A DNA stretch of 64,000 nt from Mixophyes australis (lineage: Eukaryota; Chordata; Amphibia; Anura; Limnodynastidae), in NCBI GenBank assembly GCA_036250195.1, contig JAVHZZ010000003.1, positions 333,709,875 to 333,773,874 of the forward strand, in the 5' to 3' direction. This document shows, piece after piece, positions 48,101 through 59,430 of the stretch (its first letter is position 1; every line of letters begins with the position of its first letter). The position numbers and the translations under genes were made by a program. Under the pieces are notes generated by a model. That model saw nothing but the letters and a program-made list of their open reading frames with translations. It had not been told where the DNA came from and did not search any database.

Positions 48101-48368
48101 CCTGTTCGCAAGTTTTTCTGTTGGAAATGAAATATAGTACAGGAAAATTGATCCATATTTGGGGCATAAAAAGAATCTTTTGTTTGTACCCAGAAACACA
48201 GGAGATACAAGGCAGTGAACTGCATAGTTCAAACGGCTGGGGTTAGTGAAAGATGAAATAATTCAGGACCATTAGAAAAATGACACACAGCTAAGTTCAA
48301 GTATGAACAAGTATGAATACAATGCTCTTGCATTGAGGCAATTCAGAAAAAAGCAAGCTGGGCAACAC

Positions 48369-48371
<3 letters not shown>
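45118..48371. other. Intergenic stretch, no gene recognised
   Basis: Several short frames, none with a recognisable motif. Confidence 0.4.

Positions 48372-48436
<65 letters not shown>
48372..48436. repeat. (TA)n microsatellite
   Basis: About 32 uninterrupted TA units. Confidence 0.96.
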
Positions 48437-48441
<5 letters not shown>

Positions 48442-48999
48442 TTCTAGAGTCCATATCCTTCCTGGACAATATCTGCTTCACTATTGCTGTATAATTACAA
48501 TGCTCTGTGTAAAGATTAAAAATACTCCAGAAACAGAATTTCTCTTTATCTCTTTAACTTACACTTCTGGTTCAAATATCATAGGATGTATGCTAGGTAC
48601 ACACTCAGATCCTTTAACGACTGAAAGTCCCGATCAGCATGCTGATTCACACGTACACACTTACACGATTTACCAACATATCTGTGGTTTTTGTCTGTCA
48701 TAACCATCAGGTCAAACTATTGTGACTCCGTATACACTGTACTGATATCTGCTGTCACTGCAGCAATATGCTAAAGTAATTTAAATAAAGGGCTAAACCA
48801 GAGGGAAAGAAGAAAAAAGAATCAGACTTGTTGGACCAAGGAGTGGTTGTTGAGGAGGCTCCTTTTCTCAGATGCCACTGCTACAGAAGATACGGGACAA
48901 CAATGAAGTCTGAAGTCTTGATGACTTCAGGAATTGCCTGCGGATGAATGATCCCACATTCCAGGAGCTGCTCCAGCTTGTCACCCCACTCATACTTAC

Positions 49000-49205
49000 C
49001 TTTAAAGATATTGCCATTTAAAATTCTGCCGGCAAAGTTGCAGAATATCGCCAATTTGCTAGAATCACAAGTTAATGCATTTATCCCCAGGATCAAAGTT
49101 TTATAAACGTTAGCTATTGTCCAAGACTGCGTAGCTTCTGCTCTACTCACCCAATTGATGGTCAGTTCTCCAGCTATTGACACCTTAGAGAACTCGGAAA
49201 GAAAA
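49000..49205 (-). other. Candidate host exon (unrecognised), splice-like borders
   Basis: On the minus strand the segment is preceded by TTTCTTTATTCATTTGGGCAG (acceptor-like) and followed by GTAAGTATG (strong donor consensus). One frame stays open across it, as part of a 122-codon frame covering 48881-49249, with pieces such as SIAGELTINWVSRAEATQSW and AIFCNFAGRILNGNIFK. I recognise no family. A second donor-like GTGAGTAG lies inside. The signals could be chance: one open frame of 200 bp and two splice motifs are weak evidence in 64 kb. Confidence 0.22.
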
Positions 49206-50680
49206 CTGCCCAAATGAATAAAGAAACTTATTATTAACAATGACAACATAACTCAAATGACATGGATACAAGTTAATGGCAAAATTAATTATATGTATAC
49301 AATTCTAGCCTCTTCTGCACAGTGCATAATCTCATTGAGACGTACTTAACCAAATAGAAAAAAACCCAAATGGAAACGGAACCCTGCAAATGTTCTCCAA
49401 AGAAAAGGGTTGATGTTATCTGGGAACAGCACTTTGTATTTTGTTAAGTAGCTGAATAAAACTACTAATAGTTTGGGTAAGAAAAACCACGATAAGGTGA
49501 CATGGTAGAAACACAGACGTGTCCATCATTCAAGTTACAGCTGCTCTTGAGCTGCAAATCCCAGAATGCACTGCTCATCGCTTATTTTTAAAACAGTTGG
49601 CTATGAACAGCTGATGAGCCCAGAATACAGAGCCTTGATTAAACTGTAGTTGTCCAACGATCTTAGAACACCTAGGACATTTTTAGTACATTTTTCAGTT
49701 ATTGTTCCAAATTCCAAGACAACAACAAAAAGTAAAAGTCCTGTTGGCATTTCAAATATGTTGTGCGGTCTACACTAATAAAACAAACACTTGCATGTAT
49801 ACAAGATTAAAATTGAGGCTGGTTTTACAAAGGTTTATTCACTGTTGGATGCAGGAAAATTGCCCATTTTTACATCGGAGTTTTCTTTCTGTTAGTCTAC
49901 AATAAAATGTAGATAGTAGATAACATAGCACACTTTGCGGTTGGCATGGTACAATTACCTTGTTACAGTTAATGTTTTACAACTTTCACTACAATAATTG
50001 TATTTCCCATTCCCATTTCAAAATGATAAATGATAAACGCAGAAAATGTATCTTGTGTCAGCCTGTCTCTGGGGAACCCAGTCCCAATGGTACATCAATT
50101 GGAATGCTTTTCTCTAGTTGCCGAGCCTAATAAACCTATTTATGTCAGCACAGATGTTAAGCTGTTATTCACTATTCAAATAAGATCAAAAATCTATCTT
50201 CCACGCTTTCCCAAATGTTACCCTTTTAGGAAGTAGTTATTGGCTATATAAATAAATACACCTTATTCACTATCTGTAAGTAATACAATGCTATCAAGGA
50301 ATATAAATCTTTGTAGGACAACTCGAACAATTCAGTCTTCAGCTTAGCAAAGAAGGAAGGGTGTGTACTCATAGAGATCTATGCCAAGGTGCTAAATAGT
50401 CAGTACCCAGGAAAACCTTGTTTCCGAGAGTTGTCCTGCTCTGACATTATTTTTTCATGGTTTCATGGGGCTACCAAGGCAGGAATTGCATGTTAAACTT
50501 AAAATATTAATATTAACTGTTCAAATCCTTTGTATGTACTTTTCATTTTTCAAGATAAGTTCTACAGTGGGTGTATTGCTTTTGCTGTTGCCTAGTTTTA
50601 TTGTACCTCAACTCGTAAACAATAAAATATGTCCAACAAAAACAATGTAATTTTGTATTAATGCATGTACGCAAGTCCAA
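49206..50680. other. Intergenic stretch, no gene recognised
   Basis: The span 49500-49640 contains AAATCCCAGAATGCACTG and a CAGCTGATGAGC/GCTCTTGAGCTG pairing that may be an old MITE; unresolved. Confidence 0.35.
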
Positions 50681-50855
50681 GGGCTAGATTTACTAAGCTG
50701 CGTGTTTGAAAAAGTCGGGATGTTGCCTATGGAAACCAATCAGATTCTAGCTTTCATTTATTTAGTACCTTCTACAAAATGACAGCTAGAATCTGATTGG
50801 TTGCTATAGGCAACATCCCCACTTTTTCAAACCCGCAGCTTAGTAAATCTAGCCC
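50681..50855. mobile_element. Palindromic MITE (TTTACTAAGCTGC family), well preserved
   Basis: GGGCTAGATTTACTAAGCTG at the left is exactly complementary to the right end. The inner blocks AACCAATCAGATTCTAGCT and AGCTAGAATCTGATTGGTT also pair exactly. The whole 175 bp is close to one long hairpin around the CATTTATTTAGTACCTTCTAC centre. Same family as 5880-6042 but less mutated. Confidence 0.92.
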
Positions 50856-51994
50856 CAGGTTACTTACTGAAACACATAAGTAATATGTAGCTCCTGGTAA
50901 GCCTCTTATAAGGTGCAATACTAGCAGCATGGCATAAAGACACATGCTGATGATTATAATTAGCACGTATCTTTACTATCTACATTATTTATTTATTACT
51001 TTTTACTTAAACAGCAGTCCATATCAAGTTGAGGAGGATGACTACAGATTCTTTACTGCAGCTGCATCAAGATGTGCTTAAAGCTGTCTTCTAAGATGCA
51101 GATATATTAATACATGCAACTCAAAATACACACAATACTGCACCTGCCTCTTATGTGTACAGGCTACAAAACTGCAGCCAACTTTAAATCAGTCCCATTA
51201 AGTTCACTTAGTAAACCCAGGGCTACATGTGAAGTATACCATGTTGCCTACTGCTTATGTAATGTTTCCACATTTCATCTTAATTAGAGAGAGATTCAAA
51301 ATCCAATATGCACTATTGGGGGAAGCAATAGTTTTATGCACTCCATTAGTGGCTTAGGGCTTCTCTGTTTATCCCTTATGCTGCCTAAACCTCATAACTT
51401 CCACAGTCCTCTACTGCTTGTTGACTCTAATACAAGCCCAGCAAAACTACCACACTGTTCTCACCAATTATTGGTTGATAGCAGTGGAGTTTCCGATCCT
51501 GCACTTAAACCAGCAATCACATGAAAAAATGTATGTGGGGTTTTATCATAAATCACTGTGGCAGGTTATAAGAAGGATCTTGAATAACCATCTTGTTTTG
51601 TTTCATGAGGCTAATATTACGGATTTACAATTCTGCACAATGTCATGTAACTACCAAAGCATCACAATCACAAGACCTATGATGTAGTGAGCAGAGAGGC
51701 TTTGAAATGCTCCTCTGAGCTCAATCTTCTCCGTGCACTGTAAAAATCAATCCCCTTCTCCTTCCTTTGCCATCACACAATGTGTGGATAGCTGTGAGCG
51801 GATTGTGTGGCAGTTATACTGGTATCCCCTCCATAAGTATCTTAAAAAGGAGATAATGATTTGTAAGAGTAAGCAGCTAAGAAGAATGAAGATGCGTGCT
51901 GGAACCTGACTTTTAAAAATGTATATGCTTTAACTTCAATTGGATGTCAGAGTTTAGTGCAATGCAGGAAACAAAGATATCTTCATGTTCTTAT
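50856..51994. other. Intergenic stretch, no gene recognised
   Basis: No feature I can support. Confidence 0.4.
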
Positions 51995-52355
51995 CAGGGC
52001 CGATGCTTATCATTATAACCTAGGTGACTGCCTAATGCAGCAATGGTTAGAGGACGCCAAATACACTGGATGAGTGCCATTATGTCCCGCATCCATTGTT
52101 GTTAATGCCCCCGTGGTGCCCCACACGGAGCACTGGCCACTGACATGATGAAGAAGCAGCCTGCTGCTGGCTACGGCTCCTCCATGTCAGTAATGTGGTG
52201 GTAGTGTGGAGCTTGGTTATGTTGTTACAGCTAACTGCCACACTCTCAGGAGTAACATAGGCCATTCAACCTCCTGTCTGCTAAGGTAAGCAGCGGGGTT
52301 GGGAGTGCAGTGCAAGGGGATGGAGGTGCAATGCGAGCAGCTTGCACCGGCCCTG
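51995..52355. mobile_element. Non-autonomous hAT-type element (CAGGGCCGATGC..GCACCGGCCCTG)
   Basis: The ends are CAGGGCCGATGC and, inverted, CAGGGCCGGTGC. The flanks gttcttat (51987-51994) and gttcccat (52356-52363) agree at 6 of 8 bases. Near the left end ACCTAGGTGACTGCCTAATG corresponds to the CCTAGGC..TGCCTAA theme of the 24457 copy, indicating a related but older copy. No coding capacity. Confidence 0.72.
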
Positions 52356-54162
52356 GTTCCCATTCTTCTATTTAACATTCCCTTACTTCCAGGTCGTGGT
52401 TGAGCCAGAGGGGCTAAGTATTTGTGTGTGGAAGAAAGTGTTCAAGGAGAGTCTAGTACACCGTACAGGGACCTTATTGTTTATTAACCACCAGAAAAGT
52501 AGCTAGTTCACACTAGCGACCAGAGAATGGAGTAATATCTGGTATAAAGTTTGGTCACTACTGGATTTAATGTGTGGAGGAACCATGGCAAAAGCTGTGT
52601 GAATGGTAATGGTAGGAGAGAAGACACATTTCAAATCATAACAGCCAGAGCAGTATAATCTACTAACATGTAACTTGACATGTCCATTACAAGATAGCGA
52701 TTTATACTTGTTTTCATACCATGTTAATAGTACATGCATTTAAAAATACGTTATTAAGATCCAGTTATATTTCCATCTATATTGCTCTGTTACAACAAAC
52801 AATATTTATTGTTTTAAGTGGAAAGGAAGAAGATAATGCGATTCAGACTCCTTGCTTACAACAGCTTGGTCCTAAGCTGCAGGGAATCAAATTATAATGG
52901 GGACACAGCAATTTTATCAATTGCTGATTTGCCGAACACTTTTCATTTTTCACAGGCAGTGTTTGTCACAGTATTTCCAATCTTTAATAACTGATAAAAG
53001 ATGCATAGACAGTGATACATAGAAAAAGTAGAGTAGGTAGCTTTCAGGAGATACAGAAATCAGTTTTCTACAGGTTATATAAATAATCATTTTACAACTT
53101 CGATGTCTCTTGTGCTTTTGTAATTCCTCTGGAAGAAGGCAACTCTAGCAAGAACATTCATACAAACCCCTGCATTTGTGTTTGTCTGTACACCAGGCAA
53201 GGAACATCAGATTAGATGCTGATCTAATCACATCCAAAGGCAAGTACAAAAAGCTCTGTAAAAATATTCTCCAGGAGTCCAAAGGTGAATCTTTAAGCAG
53301 CAATGTAATGTATGACACTGCTGTGCACAGCTGATTGCAGAGGAAAAGAGTTGCTCACACTGATGGCATATAATTATCCACAGACCTCAGAAGAAGACAA
53401 AACACAATATACAGAGGCTGCATCCAATCTTTATAAGCACATATATCTTACTGTATCCACAAGACTTAAGACACTATCTGAGCAATTATTTTAATAGATG
53501 GCCTGGGGTTCAATATTACAATTATTTTCCTTTCTTTTCCAGCTAAAAGTACTTTTTTATATAACAGATATTAGTTACAGGTTTAGTGTATGTCATGCAA
53601 CCAGCAACTCGTAGCTAAGGAAAGGCAGCATTTATTCGCTGCATTATTTTCCATCCATTATAATCAATATAGGTTCAGGATTGATGTTACTAGAATTTTT
53701 TCAAACTCCACAAGTGTTTAGCATCTCTCTCTACGTGGCCAATAATGGAAAAGAAAAAAACATATTAAAATGACCTGCTTTCACAATATTCTAATTATTC
53801 TCTTTATTATAGTTTTAGATATTCTAGCAATTATATCACCCCACATTATTTGTTCTGATCAGCTCGTTATACATCCATCCCCATCTATAGTCTAAGTAGT
53901 TAATGACTGGAGAGACATTATATTTTCTCGAGAACTGCCCTGTTTGGTGCAGATATGTGTTTAATACCCCATGTTACCACAGAAAAGGCTTAGTGCCATC
54001 GCTAGATCTAATCAGAAGGGGCCTGATTCATTAAGGCACACAAAACGAACTAACGTAAAGTGTATATTTTTTTTATTATTTTTTTTAAAAAAACAAACAA
54101 AACAAACATATGAAGCAGGTATACAAATGTCCGTATTCAACAAGGAATGGATGAGAAGATAC
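52356..54162. other. Intergenic stretch, no gene recognised
   Basis: No feature I can support. Confidence 0.4.
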
Positions 54163-54519
54163 ACATAGTGGCCTAGTGGTTAGCACTTCTGCCTCACAGC
54201 ACTGGGGTCATGAGTTCGATTCCTGACCATGGCCTTATCTGTGTGGAGTTTGTATGTTCTCCCTGTGTTTGCGTGGGTTTCCTCCAGGTGCTCCGGTTTC
54301 TTTCCACACTCCAAAAACATACTGGTAGGTTAATTGGCTGCTATCAAAAATTTACCCTAGTCTCTGTCTGTCTATCTATCTCCCTCTTTGTCTGTCTGTG
54401 TAAGTCTATATTAGGGAATTTAGACTGTAAGCTCCAATGGGGCAGGGACTGATGTGAATGAGTTCTCTGTACAGCGCTGCGGAATTGGTGGCGCTATATA
54501 AATAAATGATGATGATGAT
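54163..54519 (+). mobile_element. SINE, near full length, 8-bp target duplication
   Basis: It runs from ACATAGTGGCCTAGTGG (box A), through AGTTCGATTCC (box B), the V-SINE-type body, TTAATTGGCTGCT, a CTGT/TATC-rich stretch and the LINE-like tail, to (GAT)n. Flanks gaagatac at 54155-54162 and 54520-54527 are identical. Confidence 0.9.
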
Positions 54520-54527
54520 GAAGATAC

Positions 54528-56430
54528 GTGTGGTATCGAATATGGGTGTTCTGCTGTACTCTACTACACAAGACACTGCAGAATATGACCAATAACTATG
54601 TGGAATATAAAATTACAAAAGAATGCACAGAAAAAAAATATCATGTCGCCTGGTAATATAGTCATTAATGACAAAACTTTAAAAAAATAAAAGTTTTTTT
54701 TTTTAGATATTTTCTTTCCCATGAAAAACATTATGATGTAATTAATGTATAACGTACATTAAATAATTTTTGACAGTTGCTCCTGATTGCAAACACATGT
54801 CCTAGCATACATACTCAGCCATCACCACCAGTAATTGGCACCAAGACTAGACCTGTAGCTGGAGCAAGAGATACGACTGAAAAACACGTAACAGAGAGAT
54901 GACCAGAGCTTGAATCAGACACTACTGCGTGCGCTCCAGCTTGGCACTCCCCCACTATACGCTGTCTACGTGCATGCGCCCCTTTCCCAACCTCGTTCCA
55001 CCCCTGAAATCGGAGGCACTCGAAGGTGAATTTAACGCTGCTGTGTTCTTTGGCGTATGGTCCGGTTCTGGGGATGTGCAGAGTAATGGTGCAAAAAAAA
55101 ATATACACCAAGAAAAACGCCAGTTAAGTTCTATGAGTCAGACCCATGGACATCATGCACAGCAAGCTGTATGTAGAACAGAGCCTTCTACATAAGACAT
55201 AACAATTTGAAAGCGCCATAGTACATTATATTAAAATGTTAAATATACACATCTTCAATACACATCAGCATATACACCAACTGTACACACAGTGAGAAAT
55301 TCATATAGTGTACAGAACAAGAAAACTATCCCTGATCATGTCCTTATCCCAACAAACTTTATCCTCCCAGTGGCCACGTGACCAGAGTGTGTCATTTAAC
55401 ACAGCTGTGCAAAATTTGTGTAAACCTTAACAACAAATCAGCAATTAGCACTGAGTGTGCTAAGGCAAACTTGGCAATACAATCAAAAATCTGACTTTCT
55501 GAGCCCCACATACACAGGAGAGATAGCTGGGGGCAATCAGACCCCCTAGCAAAATTTCCCTTTGTAGCAAAGACTTTATTAAGCAATGACAGCTCCTCAT
55601 TTCACCCATCACCATGTGAATTTCCTTGCTCATGGCTTCATTCTACATAAAGCGTAAAGCATTCAGCACACAAATTAGAGAGCAGAATGCAGACTTTCGT
55701 GTACCTAGGATTACATTATAATTTATTACAGACCTCTGTGTTGAGTTCATTACTTGAAAGCCCCTGTCCCTAATTTAAATATCCATTGTGTTACAGCACT
55801 TCAGCAGTATCTTTGCTTATGCATTAATATTTAAAAGACAAATTCCCTGTTTGTTTGCACGTCCTTGAATATTTTGTTTACAATTTTGCACAGAGTGGGT
55901 ATTAATGTTTGGGCTTTCTGCAGCAGATACACTACAAATGATAGCTGTAATTTCATGCAGTATGTAAAGCAGACCAATTCACATTTAAATCTATTCCATT
56001 AGGAAGTGATGTGGGGGATGTAAAACAAAAAGTGGAGCAAAAAACAGTATTATCCATTACGAGCTGTAACACAGCACAGAGTAGCTCTTGAGAATTATTT
56101 GTAATATTTCGGTAAATAAAATTAAATGTATTAAAATTCCTTGAAAGTATAGAGTACATATTGAAAGGCAGTTATAATAAATTATTTAAAAAGCAACTAT
56201 CGTATAACAGGTGTCAACCACATACAAACACAAACTAAACAAAAAGTGACTTCCTGTAGAAGCTTGTAGTCTATGTCAATCTTCAGTGCTTTCTTTAGTC
56301 TTCCTCTGTATTAATAGAATTAGAATTTATGAAAGTTTGAACTTGATCTCAATTGTGAAGCTCTATATAGATAAATGTTATTAAGTAAAATAGACCTGTG
56401 TCTTTTTTCAACCCAATAATTATGGGACTG
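54528..56430. other. Intergenic stretch, no gene recognised
   Basis: No feature I can support. Confidence 0.4.
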
Positions 56431-56762
56431 ATACAGAGTGGGACAAATACACCAGCGCCCGCAGCGTATCGCTTTGCGCACGGCCAGAAAGTGGCTGCTC
56501 ACATATGCTCCTATGCAGACTTGTGAGATTCTGGCACTTACACCCACATGCCTGTGGCGTATCTATGATAAGTGCAGGATGTGCAGAGCAGTCACTGGGA
56601 CGCTGCGCACTGCATCCAGAGCTCTGTCAACTTGTACAATATGTTTAGCATTCTCTGCAGAGACGATGAAGGGGCTCAGCCAGTCCGTTACACTTGCTAG
56701 TCTGAGTACCCTGACTGCATCTAAAAAAAGCAACAGAAATATGACACTAGGGTCTGTGCAGA
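56431..56762. other. GC-richer unclassified segment joined to the LINE fragment
   Basis: The block with CACCAGCGCCCGCAGCG and GCTTTGCGCACGGCC is clearly richer in CpG than its surroundings and stops where LINE similarity begins. A 172-codon plus-strand frame runs across both, which is coincidental. It may be a separate repeat; no ends found. Confidence 0.4.
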
Positions 56763-57345
56763 ACATACAAGGCCATCAACAAAATTGCACCGACATACAT
56801 TTCCTCACTTGTCTCAAAATATCTCCCAAACTCGACACCTCCGTTCTGCACAAGATCTGCGTCTCTCTTCCACTCTCATCACATCCTCCCATTCTCGTTA
56901 CAGGACTTTTTTGGGCCTTTCCCCCCCTTACTCGTACAATAAGAACTTTCCTCTAGTCTTCAAACCATCAAGCGTTCTCTGAAAACCCACCTCTTCAGAC
57001 ACTCTTACAATATTTCTCAGCCACCATTTTAATCTCCCTAGCTTACCCTATTATCACCCTCTACACAGCTAACACAAGACAACAACCCTCTGACCAACAT
57101 TGCTCTGATCACACAGCCCACTCAATACTTTATACCTTTACATTCTCGCAGGAAAAATATGCAATATGATGTAGTACTTACCCTTGTGTATCAAACCATT
57201 GTCCCATAGATTGTAAGTTTACAAGCAGGACCCTCTTACCTCTCTGTATGTATTACCCAGTATTGTTTTATTGCCGTTTGCTACCAATTGTAAAGTGCTA
57301 TGGAATCTGCTGGCGCTATATAAATAAATGCTGATGATGACGAAA
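56763..57345 (+). pseudogene. L2-like LINE 3' end with complete tail
   Basis: The coding part starts at TACAAGGCCATCAACAAAATTG, equivalent to LLTYKAV in the 11040 copy. It shows SSLVSKYLP and the ASLFHSHHILPF region, with frameshifts (the TGGGCCTTTCCCCCCC run). After the ORF2 stop equivalent comes a 3' untranslated region. The tail reads ATTGTAAGTTTACAAGCAGG, then CTATGGAATCTGCTGGCGC and TATATAAATAAATGCTGATG. It is the only fragment here that keeps the full tail. Confidence 0.87.
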
Positions 57346-58215
57346 GACTCATACAATCTGGAGGAGACACGGCTTAACATTGGGTGAGTACAACAATGGT
57401 GTGTTTACGCAATGCGGCTCACACAGTCCAGCAGAAATACACATATATATGCCTGGTAGGAGCAGGGCCAGCAAGAGAAATTGTGGACCCCGATACACAC
57501 CCTGTCGGGAGAGGCAAACTCAAACCACACACGCTAATGCCAGAATTTGGTGATCATTTCATTTCATCATATTTTCTATAATTGTGTGTAAACTGTAAAG
57601 TGACTCATGCGTCTCAGTTTTTTCCAGTCCTCTTTTTCTCCTGAGTGAGTTGTTCCAAAATGAACAGGCTAATCGGGGATCGGTTCTTATATCTGTTTTG
57701 TAAATTTGCTGACTGAAAAGGTTAGTAGGTATTGGATGATTTGGTTTGGAAACATTGTATTGCATCACTGTATATTAAAAGGGGAGTATTGATTTAGCAA
57801 AGCATTTTTTTTAAAGTAGTTATTATTATAACATTATTTTGTAATTATCTATTAATAATGACACCAACAAACAACTTCTTTGTTTGGTCTTTTCTGTGGA
57901 CGAATCAGGAGAAGTTGCCTCCTTTGAAGTCATCCTTCATTATGAGGCAAAGTAGAAAACATTGATTTTTAAACACAGGACAAGTTTTGAATAACTAGTG
58001 GAGGGAGCCGTAGCTTAACGCAACCAACAAACAAGAGGATTGCTGTCCAATTTGACCATTCACAAGCATGGCCAAATTGAAGTAGATCAGACAGTTCAGC
58101 TCTTGGGCACAGTGGATAGATTGCTCTCCGTTTACACCAAGGCATGCTGCTATTGGAAGATAACCACGCACATTGAATGACTTCCAAACATTTCCAACAT
58201 GCCAGATAAAGATCT
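57346..58215. other. Intergenic stretch, no gene recognised
   Basis: No feature I can support. Confidence 0.4.
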
Positions 58216-58288
58216 AGCTGGCCACACATGCTGTGATATCGGTACAGTTGCCAGATATTGCCAGGGATATCACGGTGTGTAGCCAGCT
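58216..58288. repeat. Short palindromic element (AGCTGGCCACACA..TGTGTAGCCAGCT)
   Basis: AGCTGGCCACACATGCTGTGATATC and its imperfect complement GATATCACGGTGTGTAGCCAGCT enclose a 25-bp centre that itself contains GCCAGATATTGCCAGG. Likely a small MITE or the remains of one. Confidence 0.65.
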
Positions 58289-59377
58289 TAATCTAGGACA
58301 GCACATATCCATTTCTGTGATAATGGGTTATGGCCAGATCTTATTAGACATGTTTGGTACACAGATTGTGGGGGACAAAGTGATTCATACCTTTAAAGCT
58401 AAGAAAACTGTTTTAATTTGCTCTTTACCTCACCAGCTCTTTATACGCCTTTTATAATAAAACAGACAAACTTCAATTATGGAGAAGGCTTCATAGCACA
58501 GCTTTATATGAAATACAACCACAGCTACATTGCTGAAATGAGCTGTAAATCATTTTTAATTTATCGCAGTAGCGCAGTTTCCTTTAAAGTATATCTGAAA
58601 TAACTGCAAATGACATTTTAATTTCATCCCCAGAACTGACTCGCTATAAGTTGCTGAACATCATTTCAAGTGTATTAGTACATTGTGAACTACAATTTTT
58701 CATTGTCACAGATACAAGACATTACATAAACACATCAGGCGCAGCTCAAATGTCTGCTTCTTAAATGCTATGCCGCCACAAACTAGTGTTTACCAAGTCT
58801 TCAATGATGTGTGAAGAGATTAATACCTAAAACAAAACACATTATATTGTTTCACTTAGTCCATTGATTCTTATGAATAAATTTGGCAAAGTTGAAAAAA
58901 AAAACAAAAAAAACACATCTATGTAGCAGAACCATCAAACTAACATCATGGGGAGTTTCAGTTAGAGACAAGTAAATTCATTGCATTACTTACCACAGTA
59001 AGAAAAGCAATAAACTATAAAAAATGGACAAGAACGAAACCTTGCTTGCAAATATGTGTGCTGTCTTGACTATTCCTCCTCACAACTACAAATTTAATGC
59101 ATTCACAGCTAGCGCTAAATAGATTTTATTCAACTTTATTATATTTATCATCACATATTTTTAAAACACCAACATATTCTGCAGCATTGTACAATTAAAG
59201 AAAATATCTGATTTCCATACATGAGTCACACAAACACCAGGGGCAAATATACTCAGAGAAAACCTGACTAACAGATGTACACATAGAGAGCAGATAGGAA
59301 CCACAAAGATGGCACCCAGCAAAGCAGCAATGCTAACTATAGCGCCAACATGCTGGACAAAGTGCAACTCAGACAAA

Positions 59378-59430
<53 letters not shown>

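Noticed and set aside
48272..48481. Minus-strand frame of 69 codons with Ile-Tyr run
   Set aside because: It reads through the TA array at 48372-48436.
56438..56956. 172-codon plus-strand frame
   Set aside because: It fuses an unrelated GC-rich segment with an out-of-frame part of the L2-like LINE; it is not a gene.
57328..57350. CTGATGATGACGAAAG, which looks like a hammerhead core
   Set aside because: It is the ordinary end of the L2-like tail (GATGATGACG) followed by GAAA. There is no room for stem II and no stem I pairing.
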